Shown here: piece by piece, positions 15,433 to 24,559 of the stretch
Layout: every line of letters starts with the position of its first letter
How positions within the stretch are numbered: position 1 is the first letter of the stretch
Translations under genes and position numbers: made by a program
The notes under the pieces: model-generated
Database searches by the model: none
Told to the model about the DNA's origin: nothing
What the model saw: the letters and a program-made list of their open reading frames with translations, nothing else
Origin: an uncultured Clostridia bacterium
GTDB taxonomy: Bacteria > Bacillota > Clostridia > Christensenellales > Aristaeellaceae
Direction of reading: 5' to 3'
NCBI GenBank assembly: GCA_934670175.1
Contig: CAKUOX010000001.1
Span: 1 to 64,000 of the forward strand
Length of the DNA stretch: 64,000 nucleotides

Positions 15433-18400
15433 TCCTGCTGACCTCCATCTTCTTCCGTTTTCGTTACGACCGTCTGCTGCATTCCATAGCCTTCAAGCCC
15501 TGTGGGGCAGGCCGGAACCGCGTAGTTCTGCACATTGGCTCCGCCAGCGCGCTGCGCGCCATTGAGATACTGACGCGCATAGAGCACGGCGGGAACCACC
15601 ATTTCCACTTCGCCCTGCAGCTGCAGCGCAGCGCGGCAGGATTCATCGCTCATACCGAAGTGGCCGAGGGTATCCCGATCCTGAACGGGATTCAGCGCAT
15701 CGGCGATATCAAGCTCCGGATCCGCATGATAGTAGGCGCTGGCAATCCACAGCACGATCCATTCATGGCGCTGCGCGGATTCCGCTTCCTGATCCGCAGC
15801 GGCTTCGGGCGTCTGTTCCGGCTCCACGGTGGTTTCCGGTTCAGAAGTCTGTTCCGCAGCGGCAGGGAGCGCCTCCTGCACGAGCATACATTCGATGCCC
15901 GCCTGCATCAGCAGATACGCATAGGCGCGCGCCGCATCATTTGCGGATACGCTGTTCTTCATCAGCGCATAGAACGGGCTGGGCGCGAACGCCGCATAGA
16001 GATCGACCGTTTCGGTAATTTCACCGCTATCAACGGTTTCGCCAGATGCTTCGCCATCGGGCGCCGCCGACGCTTCGGGCGCAGGCGTTTCCGCAAGCTC
16101 CGGCGTTTCGCTGCCGGCAGCGGCTGCGGTGAAATAGGAGGTAAGATACTGATAGAGGCGCGCCGCGGTGATCTCTACATCGCCCTGAATCAGGCAGTAG
16201 TTCACGATGCGCTCGATCTGCGCATGCCATTCATCAATGGCCTTGAGATGATCATCCTCCGCGAGCTTATAGGTGACCTGCGCGCGGCTCTCTTCAGGAC
16301 GATAATCAAATTCACTGACCAGAACAGACAGCGGGTTGGACAGGCGATAGCACGCTTCCACTTCATCAAATTCCAGCTGCGTGGTCATTCCGCCGAAGAA
16401 GCTGTTGGAGCCGCGCTCCACGGCTTCGCTCATGTTCTTATAGAGCTCGACCTGCGCATCGCTGAAGGAGGCGAGCAATTCGGGCAGGATGACATTTTCC
16501 TGATAGGTCCACTTACCACTTTCAATGGCCTCGCCATAATAGGAGACCACGCTGTTCTGCGTACTGGAGTAATTGCGCATGACACCGTTCTGGCCGATGG
16601 TGGAGGTCTTGCCCGTGCCCGTGGAATTCGGCTTTTTGGTTACGCCGTCCAGCACGCTGCCGCTATCCTTCTTGGAATCCTCCGCCTGCATCTCCGCCTT
16701 GGTGCCCGCGACGCCGATCAGGCCATCGCCAGTGGTGGAAAACGCGAGCTTGCGCTTCTGATCGGCATATTCGCTGGAGAGGTAGGCGGAATTGCCGCCC
16801 TCCGGCAGATGCACCACGCCCACCTTGGAATAGGCCGAAGCATTGTATCTGGGCACGGGGATCAACCAATTCAGCTGAAGCGCAGCATGGTTTTCAGCGA
16901 TTTCGCCCGTGAGCAAATCCACAATGCGCATGCGGTACAGCTTGATGACGCGATCCGGCGATACGGCGCTTTCAAAGCGCGCATAATCCGCATCCGACGA
17001 GGTGAGCGTTTCCACCACCAGCTGCTGATGCCACGCCAATCCTTCCGCCGACACGCTGAGTTCAGGAATTTCATGGGAGACCGCCTCAATCGCATTGCGA
17101 TACTGTTCGGCGGTGCTGGCGTAGGAGATCAGAAGCTGGCGGGCTTCATCGGTCTGTTCGCTCAGCAGCGTTTCGATCTGCTGGACGAGGGGAGCGACCT
17201 GCGCGGCATTATCATAGGTAATCTGTTCCGGCGTTTCCGCCACGGCGCGAATCTGCGCCACCAGCGCATCCAGCGCTTCGGTGATCGCGCCGAGTTCCTC
17301 CAGCTGCTGCTTCAATGCCGCGAGCGCTTCCTCCGCCTGCGTGAGCTTTTCATAGTTGGTCACGCGCGCCTTTGCGGATTCATCCAGCGCATCATAGGCC
17401 GCACGCGCCTTCTGGATGGTTTCCTCCCGTTCGAGGGTGACCGTTCCGATGGAATCGATCAGATCGACGACTGCGCGCGCCTGTTCGCCGCTGGCCGCGA
17501 TGAGCTTTGCATAGGCTTCCTCGGCGGCGACGAGCGTGGAATAATTGGTGACCTTCGCCTTGGAGGCTTCGCTGAGCGCATCATAGGCCGCACGGGCATT
17601 CAGGATGGCAGAGCCGCTATCCAGCGTGATTTCGCCGAGTTCGGAGATCATCTGCACGACCGCGCCCGCTTCCGCATCCGACGCGGCAAGCAGTTCTTCA
17701 TAGGCTTTCTGCTTTTCGAGCAGTTCCGCATAGTTTTCGACGTGCGCCTTGCCGAAATCGGAGAGCGCATCATAGAGTTCAAAGGCACGACGGAGGGTTT
17801 CGCCGCTATCGAGCGTGACTTCCCCAATCGAATTGATGAAATTATCCACCTGCGCCGCCTTATCCAGCTCTTCCTTTTCGAGACGCGCATACTGGCCTTC
17901 CGCAGCGGTGAGAATTTCATAATTCGTGACCTGTTCCTTCAGGGCGTCGCTCAGGGAATCATATTTCCTGCGCGCTTCGCGGATGGCTTCGCCCTTTTCG
18001 ATGGTGATTTCGCCCAACGCATCGATGGCCTGCACCGTTTCCTGCAGCGCGGTCATTTCCCGCTGAGACAGCACCGTGAGGTTCAGCGCCGTCTGCGGCG
18101 GATCAATGATCTCGGCGGTGTTGTTGTACTTTACATGGCGGAAGTAGATGGTGATATCGGTGTCTTCCTCGCTCAGCGGATCCTGAGAGAAGCTGACGTA
18201 CTTCGTGATATCGCGATCCAGACCATTCTTATAGTGCGCGACCACCTTCATGCCCTGCGGATCAAAGACCTCGCCCGCGCTATAGAGGCGCTTGGTGGGC
18301 AATTCGGTGACTTCGATGCCGCTGATCGTGCTGCCCAGCGCCATCATATAGCCCGAATCATTCTTGAAATAGATGGTGCCATATTCATCCACGATGGGGC

Positions 18401-21400
18401 TACTCAGCGCGAACTGGCGCTGTGCGCCGCGGGGCGTGAACAGATCCTCCGCCTCGGAAATGGGCGAGCCATCCTTGATGGACAGAAGCTGGTTCTGGCC
18501 GGGGCTATCGCAGATGATGCGCAGGGTTCCCGGCGAATAGTTTTCGAAGAAGTAGATATAGACCTTGCCCGTCTTTTCATAGGCGTTGGTGAGCAGACCG
18601 CTGGTTTGCGGATAGCCCTTGGTGGGGCAGGTGTAGGCGATGGACCAGGAGGCGAGATCGATGACCGCGATGCAGTGGCCCTCATACGCCTTGAACTGAC
18701 CGACGCCCGAAACACCGATATAGGCGCGGCCATTGTAGACCACCGGCGTAGAGGTACTCATACCCTCGACGGGCTTATCATCGCTGCCGGTGCGCCCACC
18801 GCGCAGATCCAGCTTCTTGAGCGAATTATGATCGATATAGCCATCCGAATCGACGGCGACGGAATAGAAGTAGCCGCCCTTGGAGGTGAAATAGTAACGA
18901 TCGGTCTGCTTATCATAGCAGATGGTGCAGCGGATATCCGCGCCGATGCCGGTGAGATAATCGATCACGCGGCCGGTTTTCGGATCCATGGAGAGCAGCC
19001 CTGCCGCCGAGCTGGTATAGCCCATTTCGCCATCATCGGTGCCGACCAGCAGAAACTTATCGCTGACATACGCGCCCGCCCAATAGAAGCCACCACGCTG
19101 GGTATACGTCCATACGGGCTTCTTGGCCTCGGTTGCCTTCGCGGGGTTTTCATCCGTGACAGACAGGCAGACCCAGTTGGCATTGGAGGTTTCGCTATTC
19201 CAGAAGCCGGTATAGATATAGCCGTTGCGATAGGTGATCGGCGAATTCGGCTGGCCGCCAAGCGGATCGGTATAAACCCACAGCGATTCCAGCGTATCGG
19301 CATTGAACGCCTGCACCATATTGGCCAGCGCGACGAAGATCATGCCATCGGCATAGGTCGGCGGCGTGATATTGAAGGTAGACGTGGTGACCATATCGCC
19401 GGTCTGGACGACCTCGCCCGTCACCGTATCGATTTTCAAAATGCAGGTATCCACGGTGCAGACCAGATAGTCACCCACCAGAATCGGCGAGCTGATCACG
19501 GGAGAACCGAGCGCCTCGCCCGCCTTATTCGCCCAGTAGAGCAGGGCGTCCTCCGAGGAGATGGGCGTGGACGTATCGGTGACGGCGTTGTTACTATCGT
19601 TTCCGCGGAAGTCGCCCCAGGAGGAGGGGATATCCTCGCGGATGGTTTCGTTCTTCTTCGCCTCCTGAAGCGTTATGGTCAGCTCCAGCTGATCCTGATC
19701 GGGCGAGATCGTGCCCTGCTGCATGACGTAGCCATAAGCAGTGGCGACATAGGTATAATCATAGCCCTGAATCAGATCATAGGTACCATCCGCATTGGGG
19801 GCAATCGCGCCGATGAGCGGATTTTTGAGCACAAAGGCGGCGTCCTCCGGCGCGAGGTGAAGCGCCAGCTTACAGATCTGCGGGCGCGCCAGACGCACCG
19901 TATAGCTGCCTGACATCACAGTGCCATCGCTCAGCGTGGATTCCAGCGCAATGGCAACCGTCTTTTCCTGCTCGGTAAAGGGAATATCCAGCGCATAGCT
20001 TCCATTCGCATCCGCCTGAAGCGCCTGACCATCCACGCTGACGCGCACCTTATCGCCGAGCTGGGTGGTCGTCAGGGCGAGGGTGAACTGCTGCACCTCT
20101 GCAGGGGCGAGCACGAAATAATCGGACCACGCGCCATCGAAGGCAGGCGAAAGCAGCATTACCGCACTGCCGGCAGAAACGGACAGGCTGCTCAGCGTGG
20201 GCATAATGCGCGCACGCACCACGAACTTCTGCTTCAGCGCCGCACCGTTGACTTCCGCAGCCGTTTCCAGCGTCAGCGTGTTTTCAGCAACGTATTTAGC
20301 GGAGCTGGCAGCAAAACTGTGGAGGGTAATCGCGCCATCCCTGTCCAGCTGGTAGGAGACTACATTCGACTGCGCTCCCAGCATGGTATAGGTGAGCGTG
20401 ATATCATTAAGCTGAATATAATCCGCATTGGGATCCAGCCAGAGGTAGACGTTCCTGCGGGAGCTGATGTCCATGCCGCCATACAGGCCGCTGCAATCGT
20501 AGATATCCAGATCGTAGGTGAATACCTGGGTATCCTCCACGGTTTCGCAGCCCCGATACGCGAGGTTAAACTCGGCACTGTCGGAAACCTTATATTCCGT
20601 AAAGCGCAGATTCTCCACCAGCATCAGCGGCAGCACATGCACGGTGATCTGGGGCACTTCCACGCCCGGCGCAAAGGCGAGCGCCTGCACGGGTTTCAGC
20701 GTATAGAGGATCGGGGTTTCCGGATCGGTCAGATCCGCATCATCGGGGCGCGTCCACGCAATCGGAATGCGGGATTCTACGCCGTCCACCGTCGCCCATG
20801 CGTAGGCGGGCAGGTTTTCCGGCTCGCAATTATATGCGGTGGTCAGCTCCAGTGCGACACCATCATCCAGACGGATGGCGGTGATCTGCGGAAGCGAGGC
20901 TTCATCGCAGATGGTGAGGGTGAGGGTGACAAGCTGGGTGTTTTCACCGAGAGAAACGCCCTGGGGCAGATCGATCTCCGGCGAGAACACATAGGTTCCG
21001 GCGACATTGCAATCATAGCCCGCTTCACCCACCCAGCGCGCCGCGCAGGTGAAGTTGATTCCACCAGCAGTGACGATCACGGAGGGGGGCAGACCTTCCG
21101 GTTCGCTGCCGAGAACTGCGGAATAATCCGCGCTGACATGATCGGGCAGGCGCACGACGTCCGCCACGGCGGTGTTCTGCACGCCTTCGAAATCCAGATA
21201 GGGATAGCCGCCATGGTATTCCATGGAGAAATTGAGCAGGAAATGCCCCGCGCCCAGCATGCAGCTGCGCATGGCTGCCGCATCGAGGGGCGTGCCCGCC
21301 TTGGAATAGAGCGTCAGGGTATTCAAATAATAGCAGTTCTCCACCTCGTAAGCCGAGCCGACAAGCGGCCCCGAATCGGCGCCGCCGGCGGACACGCTGC

Positions 21401-23771
21401 CTACGTTGTAGCAGTTCGTCAGCTTCGCACCGCCGCCGGCCACACCGCCGACATAATTGTTGCCGACAACTCTGCCGAGGTTGTAGCTTGCGCTTGCGCC
21501 GCCCACCAGCTTGGAGAGCAGATTCTGGCTGATGCCCAGAACGCCGCCAACGCCATCGAAGCCCTTGACGTCGCCGGTATTATAGCACTGATCCACTGTG
21601 GCATAGCTGGCGACGCCACCGGTGCCCTTGCCGCTTGCGGTATCGTTGATGATGCTGCCATGATTGACGCAGCGCGTGACCTTGGCGGTATAGTTGCGTT
21701 CGCCACTGCCAATGCCGCCGACGAAGCTGCCGCAGGCGCTGACGTCGCCATAGTTGGCGCAATCGCTGACGTTGCCAGTAAAACGACCGACAATGCCGCC
21801 GACCCAGTTGGTGACTACATTCCCGGATGCACTGTACTGAACCTTTCCATAGTTCGTAAGATTGGCACCGGAACCATAACCGATGACACCGCCAATGCTC
21901 TCGCTGGCATAGCGATTGTTGCTGAAAACGCCGCTGGCGGTGACCGTACCGTAGTTTACGCAGTTCTTTGCCCCGGACGAGCGACCGAAGACGCCGCCAA
22001 CTTCTTTGGAAATGGCAAAGACATCCGCGGTATTTTTGCAGTTGCTGGGCCGATGGGTATAACCCGCAACGCCGCCCACATCCTGATAGCCGGAAACCAT
22101 GCCGCTGTTGGCGCAGTTTTCAACAGTTCCATCGCACCTTCCCACAACGCCGCCGATGTACCCGCCCTTATATTCGCCTGTCTCCGCCGACGTATAGATG
22201 CTTCCCGAATTGGTGCAGCTCTCAATGCGCGCCGTTTTGGCAGAAATATAGCCTGCCACGCCGCCGACATAATCGCCGGTGGCAACGACAGAGCAGCTGT
22301 TGTGCAGATCGGTCAGCGAGGCTTCGCCCGCAGCGACGACGCCCGCGACATAGCTGCCATCGACCTCGACGCTGCCGGATACGCTGAAATGGGCGATCAC
22401 GGCGTCGGCGGAGGCATAGCCGAACAGCGCCTGATAATCGCCCTGAGCATCGATATAAAGCCCGGAAATGGCATGACCCTGACCATCGAAGCTGCCGGCA
22501 AAGGGCGCATCCTTGCTGCCGATGGGCGTCCAGATAAAATCGGACAGGCTGATATCCGCGGTGAGCACAGCGCTGGCCGCGGCATTCTGATCCACATTTT
22601 CGAGAGTGCCGTTGACGAGACCGGCAAACCACTTCAGTTCGCCGCCTGTGGAAATCTGATACACGCCATCCGCCTGCTGCGGCTGGCCTTCCTCGCCAGA
22701 GGCGGGCGTTTCACTGCGCATGGCCGCGTTCAGCCGATCCGCGCCGAGCTGCGCTTCTTCTTCCGAGAGCGCGAGATAGCCGGAGAGCAGCTGATTGTAA
22801 ATCTCCGTGGCCTGTTCATTGGCGCGGGCTTCGCCGCTTTCCAAATATTCCGCCATGCTCTGAATCAGCTGGAGGCGGGAATCCGTGATCTGCATGCCCT
22901 GATCCGAGATCATGACATAGGTGACGTCGCTCGCCGGGCGCGCGAGGGAGCCCGCGCCCTCTTCCGTAAACGTGGCATAATCGGCGGAAATGCCATCCAC
23001 TTCCATGATGACGCCATCGGAGAGATCATAGAGCTTATGACCATTCAGATGCGAAAGGGCAGAAAGAATGGTATCGCCCGACGCATAGCGGACAAGCACG
23101 GGCGCGATCAGCAGCTGACCGTTTCCCTGCACCGTAAAATAAAAGCTGCCGCTGCCCGACGCACCCGCGGGCGCGCCTGCCGCGAGCAGAGAAGTCTCTT
23201 CCCCATTTGATACGCCGAAGGGTTCGCCATCGGTTTCTTCGATTTCATCGGGCGCGGGCGTTTCCACGGGAAGCTCCGCCGTGGGGGCGGGAAGCACCTC
23301 TTCCCACACCTCTGCGCACGCCCTCGAAACATAAACAGAAACGCTGTTCTGCGCAAGGTCGAGCGCCTCGACACACAGAACAGCATCCGTTTCACCCAGA
23401 ATAATATAGCTATCGCCGACACATGCCTCTACCGCAGGCTGCGTCAGCTCCATATCAAAATAAAACCAGGTATCCTCCGCCAGAATTCTGGCATAGCGCC
23501 GAACGGAAACAGAGCCGCTCTCCGCTTCGAGCTGCGGCGCGCTTTCCGCGATCTGTCCCGAATCCGTTTCCGGCGGCTGAACCGCGCCGTCCACTGCGGC
23601 AAGCGCCGCTTCGACTTCTTCTTCGGACTGGAAGATCTCTACTTCCGGATCCGATAGCGGCATTTCTTCTGCAGGCGGCAATACGGCAGTTTCCGCAAAA
23701 CCGCTCGCCAACAGAGCCAGCATCAGCATCATAGCCAGTGCGGCGCGAAGCGTTCTCTGCAAATTATTCAT
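15429..23771 (-). CDS. Giant multidomain surface protein (GLUG, PQQ-type propeller, pseudo-transglutaminase)
   Basis: A 2780-residue exported protein. GGGGGAG upstream of the ATG at 23771 opens a signal peptide (RAALAMMLMLALLASGFAET). Rough order: a unique N-terminal domain (about 220-350); GLUG-type repeats (about 370-825, many GGVAGY and NxGxV units); Ig- or cadherin-like beta domains (about 830-1370); a PQQ-like beta-propeller (about 1385-1820, repeated SPILVGDYLV/TPPTYADGMIF/STPVVYNGRAYIG strands); an Ig-like Big_3 domain (about 1825-1895); four helical repeats of about 52 residues (AraaYDaLse...VTNY pattern, about 1905-2160); a coiled region; and a transglutaminase-like C-terminal fold (about 2595-2690) that retains HEWIVLWI and YHADPELD but has no cysteine at the nucleophile position. 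It has no dockerin. It is the first gene of the riboswitch 3 operon. It could span the cell wall, but the role is unknown. Confidence 0.8.
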   Translation of the reverse strand: MNNLQRTLRAALAMMLMLALLASGFAETAVLPPAEEMPLSDPEVEIFQSEEEVEAALAAVDGAVQPPETDSGQIAESAPQLEAESGSVSVRRYARILAEDTWFYFDMELTQPAVEACVGDSYIILGETDAVLCVEALDLAQNSVSVYVSRACAEVWEEVLPAPTAELPVETPAPDEIEETDGEPFGVSNGEETSLLAAGAPAGASGSGSFYFTVQGNGQLLIAPVLVRYASGDTILSALSHLNGHKLYDLSDGVIMEVDGISADYATFTEEGAGSLARPASDVTYVMISDQGMQITDSRLQLIQSMAEYLESGEARANEQATEIYNQLLSGYLALSEEEAQLGADRLNAAMRSETPASGEEGQPQQADGVYQISTGGELKWFAGLVNGTLENVDQNAAASAVLTADISLSDFIWTPIGSKDAPFAGSFDGQGHAISGLYIDAQGDYQALFGYASADAVIAHFSVSGSVEVDGSYVAGVVAAGEASLTDLHNSCSVVATGDYVGGVAGYISAKTARIESCTNSGSIYTSAETGEYKGGYIGGVVGRCDGTVENCANSGMVSGYQDVGGVAGYTHRPSNCKNTADVFAISKEVGGVFGRSSGAKNCVNYGTVTASGVFSNNRYASESIGGVIGYGSGANLTNYGKVQYSASGNVVTNWVGGIVGRFTGNVSDCANYGDVSACGSFVGGIGSGERNYTAKVTRCVNHGSIINDTASGKGTGGVASYATVDQCYNTGDVKGFDGVGGVLGISQNLLSKLVGGASASYNLGRVVGNNYVGGVAGGGAKLTNCYNVGSVSAGGADSGPLVGSAYEVENCYYLNTLTLYSKAGTPLDAAAMRSCMLGAGHFLLNFSMEYHGGYPYLDFEGVQNTAVADVVRLPDHVSADYSAVLGSEPEGLPPSVIVTAGGINFTCAARWVGEAGYDCNVAGTYVFSPEIDLPQGVSLGENTQLVTLTLTICDEASLPQITAIRLDDGVALELTTAYNCEPENLPAYAWATVDGVESRIPIAWTRPDDADLTDPETPILYTLKPVQALAFAPGVEVPQITVHVLPLMLVENLRFTEYKVSDSAEFNLAYRGCETVEDTQVFTYDLDIYDCSGLYGGMDISSRRNVYLWLDPNADYIQLNDITLTYTMLGAQSNVVSYQLDRDGAITLHSFAASSAKYVAENTLTLETAAEVNGAALKQKFVVRARIMPTLSSLSVSAGSAVMLLSPAFDGAWSDYFVLAPAEVQQFTLALTTTQLGDKVRVSVDGQALQADANGSYALDIPFTEQEKTVAIALESTLSDGTVMSGSYTVRLARPQICKLALHLAPEDAAFVLKNPLIGAIAPNADGTYDLIQGYDYTYVATAYGYVMQQGTISPDQDQLELTITLQEAKKNETIREDIPSSWGDFRGNDSNNAVTDTSTPISSEDALLYWANKAGEALGSPVISSPILVGDYLVCTVDTCILKIDTVTGEVVQTGDMVTTSTFNITPPTYADGMIFVALANMVQAFNADTLESLWVYTDPLGGQPNSPITYRNGYIYTGFWNSETSNANWVCLSVTDENPAKATEAKKPVWTYTQRGGFYWAGAYVSDKFLLVGTDDGEMGYTSSAAGLLSMDPKTGRVIDYLTGIGADIRCTICYDKQTDRYYFTSKGGYFYSVAVDSDGYIDHNSLKKLDLRGGRTGSDDKPVEGMSTSTPVVYNGRAYIGVSGVGQFKAYEGHCIAVIDLASWSIAYTCPTKGYPQTSGLLTNAYEKTGKVYIYFFENYSPGTLRIICDSPGQNQLLSIKDGSPISEAEDLFTPRGAQRQFALSSPIVDEYGTIYFKNDSGYMMALGSTISGIEVTELPTKRLYSAGEVFDPQGMKVVAHYKNGLDRDITKYVSFSQDPLSEEDTDITIYFRHVKYNNTAEIIDPPQTALNLTVLSQREMTALQETVQAIDALGEITIEKGEAIREARRKYDSLSDALKEQVTNYEILTAAEGQYARLEKEELDKAAQVDNFINSIGEVTLDSGETLRRAFELYDALSDFGKAHVENYAELLEKQKAYEELLAASDAEAGAVVQMISELGEITLDSGSAILNARAAYDALSEASKAKVTNYSTLVAAEEAYAKLIAASGEQARAVVDLIDSIGTVTLEREETIQKARAAYDALDESAKARVTNYEKLTQAEEALAALKQQLEELGAITEALDALVAQIRAVAETPEQITYDNAAQVAPLVQQIETLLSEQTDEARQLLISYASTAEQYRNAIEAVSHEIPELSVSAEGLAWHQQLVVETLTSSDADYARFESAVSPDRVIKLYRMRIVDLLTGEIAENHAALQLNWLIPVPRYNASAYSKVGVVHLPEGGNSAYLSSEYADQKRKLAFSTTGDGLIGVAGTKAEMQAEDSKKDSGSVLDGVTKKPNSTGTGKTSTIGQNGVMRNYSSTQNSVVSYYGEAIESGKWTYQENVILPELLASFSDAQVELYKNMSEAVERGSNSFFGGMTTQLEFDEVEACYRLSNPLSVLVSEFDYRPEESRAQVTYKLAEDDHLKAIDEWHAQIERIVNYCLIQGDVEITAARLYQYLTSYFTAAAAGSETPELAETPAPEASAAPDGEASGETVDSGEITETVDLYAAFAPSPFYALMKNSVSANDAARAYAYLLMQAGIECMLVQEALPAAAEQTSEPETTVEPEQTPEAAADQEAESAQRHEWIVLWIASAYYHADPELDIADALNPVQDRDTLGHFGMSDESCRAALQLQGEVEMVVPAVLYARQYLNGAQRAGGANVQNYAVPACPTGLEGYGMQQTVVTKTEEDGGQQE

Positions 23772-23929
23772 GTGAATACTCCCCCTATAAACGGGGAAAA
23801 GAGAACCGTGCTATCGGCATGCCGCATACGAGACGTTTCCATGCTAAAAAACAGTCCTCGCCCGCGGCGGAACAGAATCCATATGTATGCTCCAACAGCC
23901 GTCACTTTCCCCGAAAATGAGCTATTATG

Positions 23930-24095
23930 CAAGGCAGGTCTTCTGGCTCGGGTTCATCCTATTCGCGCGTTCTTCTCGACCCTTCGGCCAATGAACCGGC
24001 TGCGCTTTCGTCGCCCTTACAGCAATCGGGTATTGCCGCGGTTTTTCACCGCATTCCCTTTTCACCGGCCGCACATGCGCGCGACCGACACCCTA
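23930..24095 (-). promoter_or_regulatory. Cobalamin riboswitch 3
   Basis: On the minus strand the canonical aptamer is clear: GGGAATGCGGTGAAAAACCGC, TTGCTGTAAGGGCGACGAAA, CATTGGCCGAAGGGTCGAGA, and the closing GAGCCAGAAGACCTGCC (23949-23933). I see no strong terminator downstream. Instead the ribosome site GGGGGGAG of the giant gene can pair with TTTTCCCC seven bases before it, so control may be at translation initiation. Confidence 0.92.
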
Positions 24096-24111
24096 CATTC
24101 CAAGCTCTTCC

Positions 24112-24140
24112 ATTATACCGCAATTATAAAAGGAAGGCAA
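24112..24140 (-). promoter_or_regulatory. Promoter for riboswitch 3 transcript
   Basis: On the minus strand, TTGCCT (24140-24135), 17-base spacer, TATAAT (24117-24112). It starts the riboswitch 3 leader and is back to back with the riboswitch 4 promoter about 65 bases away. Confidence 0.75.
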
Positions 24141-24203
24141 GACGGCGCTCTTCTCTTAAAGTTGAATTTTAATTAACAATTATATGTTGCGGTGCATTCG
24201 CGA

Positions 24204-24233
24204 TTGACACCGACGCAAGCGCTGGCTTATAAT
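24204..24233 (+). promoter_or_regulatory. Promoter for riboswitch 4 transcript
   Basis: A consensus TTGACA (24204-24209), 18-base spacer, TATAAT (24228-24233). It drives the leader of the long plus-strand operon. Confidence 0.85.
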
Positions 24234-24254
24234 GGCGATAGATTTATATATTGC

Positions 24255-24410
24255 TTTGCAGTGGGCGCATTTTGCGCCATAATAGGGAATTCGGTGAAAA
24301 TCCGGGACAGCCCTCCGCTGCTGTAATGGGGACGTCTGCGCCAAATGTCACTGAGCAATCGGGAAGACCGCGCGGGCGGATGAACCTGAGTCAGAAGACC
24401 TGCTGCATGG
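24255..24410 (+). promoter_or_regulatory. Cobalamin riboswitch 4
   Basis: The canonical aptamer includes AGGGAATTCGGTGAAAATCC near 24283-24302, CCGCTGCTGTAATGGGGACG, CACTGAGCAATCGGGAAGAC and the closing GAGTCAGAAGACCTGC (24388-24403). A strong intrinsic terminator follows at 24477-24505. It governs the operon from 24560 that ends with the ECF transporter. Confidence 0.95.
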
Positions 24411-24476
24411 TATATCTGTTTTTTTCGGCGGGAAGAAGGCACGAGAATTCTTTTTACATACAAAGAAGAATGTTTC

Positions 24477-24505
24477 GCTGGCTGCTTTTCGCAGCCAGCT
24501 TTTTT
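24477..24505 (+). terminator. Expression-platform terminator of riboswitch 4
   Basis: GCTGGCTGC (24477-24485) pairs perfectly with GCAGCCAGC (24491-24499) around TTTTC, followed by TTTTTT. Confidence 0.92.
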
Positions 24506-24559
24506 CGGATCTGAATTTCCCTATGAGCATTATTTTGCAGGCGTGCAAGGAGGAATCCC

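Noticed and set aside
15420..19913. A very long open frame (about 1500 codons) on the plus strand
   Set aside because: It lies antisense to the giant surface protein. Its translation is a run of Arg/Ile/Gly/Asp-rich text with no family resemblance, as expected opposite a G+C-rich gene.
20319..23210. Another long plus-strand open frame (about 960 codons)
   Set aside because: Antisense to the GLUG and Ig region of the same minus-strand gene; no ribosome site and a low-complexity translation.
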